This document shows positions 34,432-44,000 of a DNA stretch of 64,000 bases, piece by piece. The notes beneath the pieces were generated by a model, which was not told where the DNA came from, did no database searches, and saw only the letters and a list, made by a program, of their open reading frames with translations. How positions within the stretch are numbered: the stretch's first letter is position 1; the number at the start of each line of letters is the position of its first letter. The stretch comes from Eutreptiella sp. 'Long Island Sound 2002' (Eukaryota; Euglenozoa; Euglenophyceae; Eutreptiales; Eutreptiaceae), in the NCBI GenBank assembly GCA_964036045.1, contig OZ038384.1:96723474-96787473 (forward strand), in the 5' to 3' direction. Made by a program: the position numbers and the translations under genes.

Positions 34432-37377
34432 AACAAGCGGGGGAAAGATGCACGAGGTGGGGTCGCACGGATGCTCAGATGAGAACAGGGAGGACCAGGA
34501 GCACAAAGGCAAAAAGACCATTCATAGACGGACAAGGAGAAAACCATGAAAACACGGGAGCAACGGCGCCAGCGCCGGCCGCTAGGCTCCGTTTTTGTGG
34601 GCCAAGCCCCACAAAAACGGAGCCTAGCGGGTGCTGCCTCTTGCCTCTTGCACAATATGGTTGCCCCGTTGGCAGAAAAGGTTTGCCAGATGGGCAGCAA
34701 GTATACATGCCAAATATGGCGAAAAAAATGGCAAAAATCTGCCTAAAAACGCACAAAATTCACCGTAAATCATCAAAAAGGCACCTGACTTGGCCAATTA
34801 GGTTGCTTTTCTGACGTTTTGGCCCGAGCCGGTCATTTTAAGGGGCTACAACGAGATGTAACTTGGCAGGCAAGAGGCAATACGAAATTCAGCCCCAAAT
34901 TTTCGGAGACTGCCTCAAAAGCTGCTTAAAACAGTCCTAATTCACAAAAACCACCATCATCGGCCCAAAAGAAGAAACGTCGCGTTCTTAGAATTCGATT
35001 GCGATTATTTTAAGGGGCTGCATTGCAGGGTTTTGAGAAGGGCTGTCTTCCAGGGGGGGGGGGTCGCGTAACGTAGTAGTTGGTCACTGCTTCTGGCGCG
35101 GGGTCAGGGGCCCCCAACACCCCGACCCCCACAGAAGCCAGCCCCCTGCGGGGGGGATTTGAACAAGCGGGGGAAAGATGCACGAGGTGGGGTCGCACCG
35201 ATGCTCAGATGAGAACGGGGAGGACCAGGAGCACAAAGGCAAAAAGACCATTCAAAGGCGGAAAAGGAGAAAACCATGAAAACACGGGAGCAACGGCGCC
35301 AGCGCCGGCCGCTAGGCTCCGTTTTTGTGGGCCAAGCCCCACAAAAACGTAGCCTAGCGGGTGCTGCCTCTTGCCTCTTGCACAATATGGTTGCCCCGTT
35401 GGCAGAAAAGGTTTGCCAGATGGGCAGCAAGTATACATGCCAAATATGGCGAAAAAAATGGCAAAAAACTGCCTAAAAACGCACAAAATTCACCGTAAAT
35501 CATCAAAAAGGCAGCTGACTTGGCCAATTAGGTTGCTTTTCTGATGTTTTGGCCCGAGCTGGTCATTTTAAGGGGCTACAACATGATGTAACTTCGCAAG
35601 CAGAAGCCAATACGGAATTCAGCCCCAAATTTTCGGAGACTGCCCGAAAAGCTGCTTAAAACGGTTCTAATTCACGAAAACGACCATCATCGGCCAAAAA
35701 TAAGAAAAGTCGCGTTCTTAGAATTCCATTGCGATCATTTTAAGGGGCTGCATTGCAGGGTTTTGAGAAGGGCTGTCTTCCAGGGGGGGGGGGTCGCGTA
35801 ACGTAGTAGTTGGTCACTGCTTCTGGCGCGGGGTCAGGGGCCCCCAACACCCCGACCCCCACAGAAGCCAGCCCCCTGCGGGGGGGATTTGAACAAGCGG
35901 GGGGAAGTTGCACGAGGTGGGGTCGCACGGGTGCTCAGATGAGAACGGGGAGGACAAGGAGCACAAAGGCAAAAAGACCATTCAAAGGCGGAGAAGGAGA
36001 AAACCATGAAAACACGGGAGCAACGGCGCCAGCGCCGGCCGCTAGGCTCCGTTTTTGTGGGCCAAGCCCCACAAAAACGTAGCCTAGCGGATGCTGCCTC
36101 TTGCCTCTTGCACAATATGGTTGCACCATTGGCAAAAAAGGCTTGCCAGAGGGGCAGCAAGTATACATGCCAAATATGGCGAAAAATATGGCAGAAAACT
36201 GCCAAAAAACGCGTAAAATTGACCGTAAATCATCAAAAAGGCACCCGATTTGGCCAATTAGGTTGCTTTTCTGGCGTTTTGGCCCGAGCCGGTCATTTTA
36301 AGGGGCTACAACATGATGTAACTTCGCAAGCAGGAGCCAATACAGAATTCAGCCCCAAATTTTCGGAGACTGCCCGAAAAACTGCTTAAAACGACCCTAA
36401 TGCGCCAAAACGAGCATCGTCGGCCAAAAAGAAGAAAAGTCGCATTCTTAGAATTTCACTGCGATCATTTTAAGGGGCTGCATTGCGGGGTTTTGAGAAG
36501 GGCTGTCTTCCAGGGGGGGGGGGTGGCGTAACGTAGTAGTTGGTCACTGCTTCTGGCGCGGGGTCAGGGGCCCCCAACACCCCGACCCCCACAGAAGCCA
36601 GCCCCCTGCGGGGGGGAATTGAACAAGCGGGGGGAAATTGCACGAGGTGGGGTCGCACGGGTGCTCAGATGAGAACGGGGAGGACAAGGAGCACAAAGGC
36701 AAAAAGACCATTCAAAGGCGGAGAAGGAGAAAACCATGAAAACACGGGAGCAACGGCGCCAGCGCCGGCCGCTAGGCTCCGTTTTTGTGGGCCAAGCCCC
36801 ACAAAAACGTAGCCTAGCGGGTGCTGCTTCGTGCCTCTTGCACAATATGGTTGCACCATTGGCAAAAAAGGCTTGCCAGATGGGCAGCAAGTATACATGC
36901 CAAATATGGCGAAACAAATGGCAGAAAACTGCCAAAAAACGCACAAAATTGACTGTAAATCATCAAAGCGGCACCAGATTTGGCCAATGAGGTTGCTTTT
37001 CTGGCGTTTTGGCCCGAGCCGGTTATTTTAAGGGGCTATAACATGATGTAACTTCGCAGGCAAGAGCCAATACAGAATTCAGCCCCAAATTTTCGGAGAC
37101 TGCCCGAAAAACTGCTTAAAACGACCCTAATGCGCCAAAACGAGCATCGTCGGCCAAAAACAAGAAAAGTCGCGTTCTTAGAATTCGATTGCGATCATTT
37201 TAAGGGGCTGCATTGCAGGGTTTTGAGAAGGGCTGTCTTCCAGGGGGGGGGGGTCGCGTAACGTGGTAGTTGGTCACTGCTTCTGGCGCGGGGTCAGGGG
37301 CCCCCAACACCCCGACCCCCACAGAAGCCAGCCCCCTGCGGGGGGGATTTGAACAAGCTGGGGAAAGTTGCACGAGA
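34432..37377. repeat. Satellite B block 2: four units plus a partial head
   Basis: Unit starts are at 34432, 35162, 35892 and 36622, then a truncated head of about 25 bp at 37352 that stops at GCACGAG. The sequence and hairpin are as in block 1. Unit 1 follows A5 directly at the AACAAG junction. Confidence 0.95.
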
Positions 37378-38059
37378 GGGAGAGGTAGCACGACACAATA
37401 GACAACAAATGAAGAGACAAAGAACAGCAGAAGTGGGGATAGGTTGCACGGAGAGGGGGGGGGGGGGTGTTGCACAAGATGGGATGAGATAGCAAGCGGT
37501 GGGGTAAGGCCACATCAACTCGGGGAGCAGACGGGTGACGTCAAGATTGGGAGAAAATGGTTGTGGTTTGGTACGTGGTGTATGGAGATGGGCCTAGGTT
37601 GGCATGAAGAGAAGGATGCTTGCTTGAAGTCCCTTAGTAGAGCATGGCTGGGTTGTGAGGATGGTACGGCGCGTTGAAGTTTCTTTTCAGATACACGTTT
37701 AATGGGCTTGTGGTATATTGGGAGAAGAGTGATCGCTTGAATGGGTGGTTGAACCACCTTTGTTTGGATAGTCGTAAAAGAAGGCCGGGACTACGGTACC
37801 TTGGAAGACAAATATAGTTGTGAAAGATAGGAAACGTATGAATTGGAATGCCTTGGAAGTAGGTTTTCAATGACAACTTCGGACGTGGGTTGGAAAGGCT
37901 GGCATGCGTCGGAGTTGGAGTTTGTTGGAGTATCTTTGCAAAGCGAAGGGGGCATAGGTGCTAGGACATTAGGTCTGGAGGGTATCTTCGGTGTATTAGC
38001 GTAGGTTGCGCGCAAAGGGAAGGTCATGGACGGAGAACAGGAGCGGAGTCACTATAGAG
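37378..38059. other. Single-copy flank between satellite and LTR element
   Basis: No gene or repeat recognised. An 11-12 base G tract occurs near 37455. Confidence 0.5.
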
Positions 38060-38772
38060 TGAGTAAGAAAAAGTCACTGCCATGTCTTTCTTGGAGGGCT
38101 TGATCCAGGCTAAGCCCCCCTTAAAACCCTTTGTTGATGCTGAGACAAACTTAAGTGTTTTTATCTCTCTTTTGTTGCCTAAAGTACACTTTCTCAAAGT
38201 AACTAGGTTTGTGACCCTAGCCCCCCCATGAAGTTCACCCCTACCACTCAACTGAGCGGAGGTACCTTCCTTCATGGAGGACATACCAAAATAAATCAGG
38301 CATTACATGCTTGTTGGCCTTGGAGGCTAAGCCTAAGTGGTCTCCCACCCCAAGACCCCTATACTCAATTGTTTCTACCACTTATTGTGGTCCTACTTTG
38401 TAACTGTTTCTGAATTCAGTTGCTTGGCCAAGTCATTTTCTGTGTGGTCTTGACATCTATGCCCCTCAGTCCTAACCAGCACCATTTCACCCAAAAGAGT
38501 GCACATGAAGTGCCTATTGCAACCTCTGAGGCTAGAGTCTGACCATTTTTCATATAAAACCTTTTGTATTATCCATTTGTGATTGAATCTATGTGCATAT
38601 ACCTCCTTTGTCTATCTGCAGCCCTTCTGTGTTACACTGGATTCCAAAACCAATCATTGATTCGATCCATATTCAGTCCTTGCTCTACTTGCTGCTTTGG
38701 TTTGGGGTTTTCAACTACAAAACCTGCAGGAATACATCAAAAGACCTAGGGCATAATTCAAGGACATCTTTC
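38060..38772 (+). repeat. 5' LTR
   Basis: It runs from TGAGTAAGAAAAAGTC to GGACATCTTTC and matches 48351-49063 at a constant offset of 10291. TG-start is present here, but the 3' end does not close with the usual CA, so exact ends are uncertain by a few bases. Confidence 0.9.
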
Positions 38773-38786
38773 CGGTAGCAGAGATA
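38773..38786 (+). promoter_or_regulatory. Candidate primer-binding site
   Basis: GGTAGCAGAG directly after the 5' LTR resembles the TGGTATCAGAG site complementary to initiator tRNA-Met (9 of 12 matched). It is the expected place for the minus-strand primer. Confidence 0.5.
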
Positions 38787-38854
38787 GTCCCTTGTGACCT
38801 TTTGAACCGACCCTGAGAAGAAGTGCAAAACAAAAGCTCAACAACAAGTCCAAC

Positions 38855-40033
38855 ATGTCCACGCCAAGCGTCAGGACCTGGCCTATCCGAACTGTCCAAG
38901 TACAAATGGGCAGTGTGGTCCACCCAATGAGTGAACCACCTTACCGAGCACCACATCACCTCAGTGGCGCATCTGGGTCCCAAGGAGATCCAGAACGCAG
39001 AAGGGCGGAAGAGAATAAAGGCCTTACCACCGAGGCCTTAGCAGCACACGGTGGAGACAGCTTCAGTCACCTCCACAGACGTGTGGCTGCTTCAGTATCA
39101 AGATCCAATTGTCCAGCTTCATCCTCAACTGCCATTGAAGGACCTGAGGAATATGAGAAGCTGAAGATGAAGATGGATGAGTACATCATGCATGAGGAGT
39201 ACTATAAATCCATCCGTGGGGAAGATGGAGAGGAGCCCTTGGCTGTACATGGATCCAGACCACGTACAGATCTAGGGTCCTACGCACACTCTGGTCCTCC
39301 GTCCACAGCATCCCTGCCAAGACGACTACGACCTGAGTACCCAACCCCAGGGGCTCCCGAAGTGGGCCCAACACGAGTCGAAGAACATCATCCAAGGCCA
39401 ACCTACGGTGCCCTGGATCAAACGGCCGAGCTGCTGGCCAAATTCCTGTCTGGATCAGAAGATCCAGATGTGACGGCCTTATCAGAGGCCATTAAGGCTA
39501 AACTGGGTATTGCAGAACCCTTACCCAAGCCTGAGTTCCTCTCTCTCTCTCCAGGGCTGAGTACCCTGGCCGAAGATCTCAAGAGATCGAGGGTCTCAAG
39601 GCTGTTGCCTAAGGTTACCTGCCCCAGCCCCTTTCACCCCCGTGCCAGGACTGTGCCTATGGCGGATCTACAGGACGTGCCTGTCACAGAGAGTGAGAGA
39701 AGAGGGCTGTCAGCCCTGGCCCCTCTTGCCGGCGTGTCGCCTACAGGCCTAACTCCGGGGGGTGGGAAGACGGGCAGACCAATTGCCCAGGCGAACATCC
39801 AGCTGGAACTGCCGGAGTTCGACCCCAAAAATCTGCCTGAATGGGCAGAAGAATTTGCGGAGTTCCTTTTGTTGACTGGCCAATCCCATGTGGATGTGGC
39901 CACCAAATGTTCACTGCTAAAACGCTCTTGCAAAAAGAAATATTTGCAAAAACAGGTCAAACATATTGTGAAAACCTGTTCTACCTGGGCAGAGGTACGT
40001 CCTGAGGTTAGAGAAAACATTTCCAGTCTATGA
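38855..40033 (+). CDS. Gag, N-terminal part (392 aa frame)
   Basis: From ATG 38855. The Pro/Ser-rich N-terminal half is followed by a capsid-like region containing LPEFDPKNLPEWAEEFAEF near residues 310-330, typical of Gypsy Gag in plants and algae. The frame closes at TGA 40031-40033. The downstream frame (offset +1) carries on with protein-like sequence from about 40010, so Gag is interrupted by a one-base change or uses a +1 frameshift near 40000-40030. Confidence 0.8.
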   Translation: MSTPSVRTWPIRTVQVQMGSVVHPMSEPPYRAPHHLSGASGSQGDPERRRAEENKGLTTEALAAHGGDSFSHLHRRVAASVSRSNCPASSSTAIEGPEEYEKLKMKMDEYIMHEEYYKSIRGEDGEEPLAVHGSRPRTDLGSYAHSGPPSTASLPRRLRPEYPTPGAPEVGPTRVEEHHPRPTYGALDQTAELLAKFLSGSEDPDVTALSEAIKAKLGIAEPLPKPEFLSLSPGLSTLAEDLKRSRVSRLLPKVTCPSPFHPRARTVPMADLQDVPVTESERRGLSALAPLAGVSPTGLTPGGGKTGRPIAQANIQLELPEFDPKNLPEWAEEFAEFLLLTGQSHVDVATKCSLLKRSCKKKYLQKQVKHIVKTCSTWAEVRPEVRENISSL

Positions 40034-40073
40034 GACTGACCTCAGCGTACGCACACAGATCGAGGAGCTACCT

Positions 40074-41030
40074 ATGCTCCCGGAGTTTCCATCCGCTGCG
40101 CGAATTTCTGAGTATGTGTGCGACTTGGAGTACTTATTTTCGAGGATGAATGTGGGCTCCTACGGAGCCACTGAGCCCCACCTGTGGCTCATGAGTAAGA
40201 TCCCCCAGCGTACGTGGGATGATTGCCGCTCCACCTCTGAGAGGAAGAGCAGGACCCACTCGTATGATACACTGGTGGATCTCTTGATTGAGCTAGCTCT
40301 TGAGAGAGAGAACGACTCCCACATGGAGAAGTTCCTCAAGAAGCATTTGGGACGAGGTGGTACCCCTACCCCCGAACGTGGCGAAGGGAAGGAGCATAAA
40401 AATCCCACTAACACCAACCATGGAGGCGGTAAAGGGAGGGGCAACCTACGTGCCATGAACGAGGTTCCAACTGATGCAGGCACACCCCCTCTGTTTTACT
40501 GCCGACCTGTCAATGACAAGGGGGGACCTTGTCATGCCTCTGACTGCGATCTCCGCAGTGGCTGTATGCTGCAGATGAAACGTCAGCAACATACTAAAGA
40601 TGGGAAAACAGTGACCCATCAGGACCACTTCAGGTGTACCATCACCTGTGGTTACTGTGGCAAACGTCGTCACTATGAGGACGAATGCCACATCAAGAAA
40701 CGCGAGAGTGACAAACTCAAGCGTCAGGAGGCGGAGCGCCAGAAGACCCCGACGCCCGCCAGAAATCCCCCGAATGGGGATAAAGGTAAAGGAGGTGGCA
40801 AGGGGGGTGGCAAAACTGGACCCCCTAACCCCCAGACGCGCTCATCAGCATCCGTTGCTACACCTACTCCTGCTGCTACACCCGCTCCTGCCGCAGGTGT
40901 CCCCCAGAAGCGGCCCCTAGGGGATAACGCTACCCCTGAGGGGAATAATTCTAAGAAGAGGCGCTTGGCCTGGATGGCCAAGTCCCTCATGGCTGCAGGA
41001 GTGGATGTGAAATTCCCTGATGAGGAATAG
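40074..41030 (+). CDS. Gag, C-terminal part with CCHC zinc knuckle
   Basis: The first ATG in this frame is 40074, but the frame is open further 5' and continues Gag. It contains a CCHC knuckle C-x2-C-x4-H-x4-C (CGYCGKRRHYEDEC) near residues 196-209, then a Pro/Lys-rich basic tail. It ends at UAG (41028-41030). The codons after the stop stay in the same frame straight into Pol, so Gag-Pol probably arises by stop-codon readthrough. Confidence 0.8.
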   Translation: MLPEFPSAARISEYVCDLEYLFSRMNVGSYGATEPHLWLMSKIPQRTWDDCRSTSERKSRTHSYDTLVDLLIELALERENDSHMEKFLKKHLGRGGTPTPERGEGKEHKNPTNTNHGGGKGRGNLRAMNEVPTDAGTPPLFYCRPVNDKGGPCHASDCDLRSGCMLQMKRQQHTKDGKTVTHQDHFRCTITCGYCGKRRHYEDECHIKKRESDKLKRQEAERQKTPTPARNPPNGDKGKGGGKGGGKTGPPNPQTRSSASVATPTPAATPAPAAGVPQKRPLGDNATPEGNNSKKRRLAWMAKSLMAAGVDVKFPDEE

Positions 41031-44000
41031 GGGGGCGGCTCCGAAGAGGAGGACTTGGTTTTCTGGATCCTCGTGAAAATCGGGGATCAGGTTTTTCGAG
41101 CAGTGCTTGATACCGGAGCAACACTTTCCATAGTGGCCCGGCGCCTGCTTAAAACCTTCAGGAAAACTAAGACCGTGGCCATAAGAGTAGGGGATGGGCG
41201 TACCATCCATTCCTTGGGGGGGGTCGATGTGACCATATGTCTGGGCGACGAAACCGTGACCCAACACTGCAGAGTGTTGGACACTGACGCCTTTGACATT
41301 GTCATTGGCACTGACTTTCTAAGAAGAAACCCCCAGGTCAAAATGCTGTCCCTACAGCATCCTTACTCTTTGCACTGCGACTTTGGCAGTGGGCTATTCT
41401 CCGTTCCTTTGGAGCTGTCAGGACGAAAAGAGTCTGGGCTGCGCTACGCAGCCAAGACGAACTATCGTACTGAAAACTACCAACTGGCCCGTCATGTTCT
41501 CGAAAATGGACTGGCGGCCCTTCAGGTAAACCTGGATGAGATCCAGGTGGAATTGTTTGCGAGCCAACAACAGCACATCATGCAGTTGTACTGCTCGAAA
41601 CAAATGAACAATGCTTTCCGTTTCTTCTGGAAAGCAATGGGCCTAGCGTATGCTAACCCTCCCTTCTCCCTGCTCGCGAAGGTTCTCACCAAGATCGCTT
41701 ATGAGGGAGGAAGGGTTGTTATGTGCACCCCTGACTGGGGTTGCTCTGGTGAACATGCTTACTGGCGCCGTATGCTTGACCGAATGACCGTGGGGAGAGT
41801 GCAACTCCCCGACGGCCCCATCTATGTGCCTGAGGACTCAGACACAGCTCTGCAGGCCCCTGAGTGGGCCAGTTTCCTGTCCATCATCGATGGATCTCTC
41901 AATCCTGTACCCCTGTGTGACCTGGACCAGGTGATACTAAAAGAGGTCATGGCCGAAAATCGTGGCTTGACCCTTTATGATCTCAAAAATCGATCTCCTG
42001 AGCACCTATCTGCCACACTTACAGGGTGTGAGTCTCCTGATGACTATCTGGAACCTGCAGCTGTAAAAGAGGATGCTGACGACCAACCGTTTGAGATCGC
42101 CAGCACTATTCCCTCTGTTGATCCCAGCTGTGTTGACTTAAAACATGGTGCTTTCCTGGCCCAGCTGTTGCTAGAGGAGGTAGATCTAGAGTCAACCTCT
42201 GAACCCGCTTCCTCTGTTGGGAAACCAGTGCTACACATGCAGCCTGTGCACACAGGTGAACCCGTGGCCCGGAGTACTGATGCTCTGGCACGGCCTGCTG
42301 CTAATAACATGCCATTGTCTGAGCATGACACTCAAGAACTCCGACGGCTGTTGAACCTGAAGGCCGAAGGTATTGAGCGCCAAGAGCGGCTGCAATACCT
42401 CAGACAGACCTCAAAATACTCCATCTGGTCTCAGGAGGACGATGAGTCCTATACGCTGCCTCATCCTGAGATACCTCTAGTGTATTCTCTACACTATGGG
42501 CAGCAATGTCCCCCTGAGTGGGACGATGGTACTGTACCTGCCGAAACTGCTGATCGGCATAAAAAGAAAGAACATGGAAAAAGCAACCTCCATGCTGAGG
42601 AGGATTTCCTTCAGAAAGTCGAGAGTCTTAACCGTGACCCCCGCCTGAAGAAACTGCTTATAATCTATGAGGAGGTGTTCGGCGCCTTGCCGCCTCCCCT
42701 ATCTTGTAAAAAACTGGTCCAGATGGACCTGAAGTTGAAACCCGAATTTGAAAAGACGCGAGTGAGGCGTCGTCCCTATCCCGCTCCACAGGAACAGGTT
42801 GAAGAAATCGAGCGCCAGATCCAAGAATGCATTGATGCTGGTCTCGTTGAAGAGTATAAACATGGGGACTATCCCCATCACTGCAGCCCCTGTTTCCTTG
42901 TTGCTAAACCAGGGTCGACTGCTCTACGTCTTGTTGTAGACTATGGTGAGGTCAACAAGAAAACCCAGAACCACTCAGGGAGTATTCCTAACATGGAAAA
43001 CACCCTGGAGCGTATTGCCAAATGCAGGTATAAGACCAAAATGGACAAACGCTCTGGTTTCTGGCAGGTTGACCTAACCGCCGCAGCTCAGGAGCTGCTT
43101 GCCTTTATAACCCCTAAGGGTCGTGTCTTCAAGTGGAAGGTTATGCCTTTCGGGGTGGCTAACGCCCCAGCGCTCTTCCAGGAGCTTATGAACAAAATTT
43201 TGTACATACTGAGGCGCAGGCCTCTAGTACAAGAGTTGATTTCTCGGGGTGCAGAAATGGAGGCTCACATCGACGACGTGAGTTTGGGTACTAATACCAA
43301 AGAGGACCATGTCCTACTCCTCCGTGAATGCTTCACTGTCTGTCAAGAAAACCATCTCCGAATCAAACTCGAAAAATGTGAGTTCATGAAAGAGGAGATG
43401 GAGTATATGGGTTTCGACGTGGGGTATGGCTGGTGGAAACCAGCCGCGTCTAAGATGCAGCCCCTACAGGACATGCAGATTCGCGATGACCCTAAGAAGG
43501 GTCTACACGATGTGAGGAGTTTTGTGGGCGCCTGTAATTTCTATCGGCGTCACATCAACAATTTTACTTACTCCTCTGCACCCCTCACTGACCTGATCAA
43601 GAAAACTACTCCCTGGAGATGGACCTCCAGAGAGGAAGAGTGTTTCCAGGAGTTGAAGAAGAAGATTGCCTCCTCCAACTGCCTGGGAGTGCCCCGCCCT
43701 GAGGGCGAGATAGTCCTGATCACTGATGCCAGTGATGTAGGGGGGGGAGGTACGATCTACCAATGGCAGGAGCTTAACCCCGCTGAACTAACCCACTGCC
43801 ATTATCGTACTACTGGACTGAACCGTGATGGTTCGTTGAAACATGACTATCCTACCAGTGAGTGGCGACTGGTGCCACTGGGACACTGGAATTGGAAATG
43901 GAACCAAGCGCGTTCCAACTACAGCACCTATGACCAGGAACTCCTGGCCGGTATGTTGGTGCTATCGTCACAATCCCGACTCCTGGGGTCTAACCCTATT

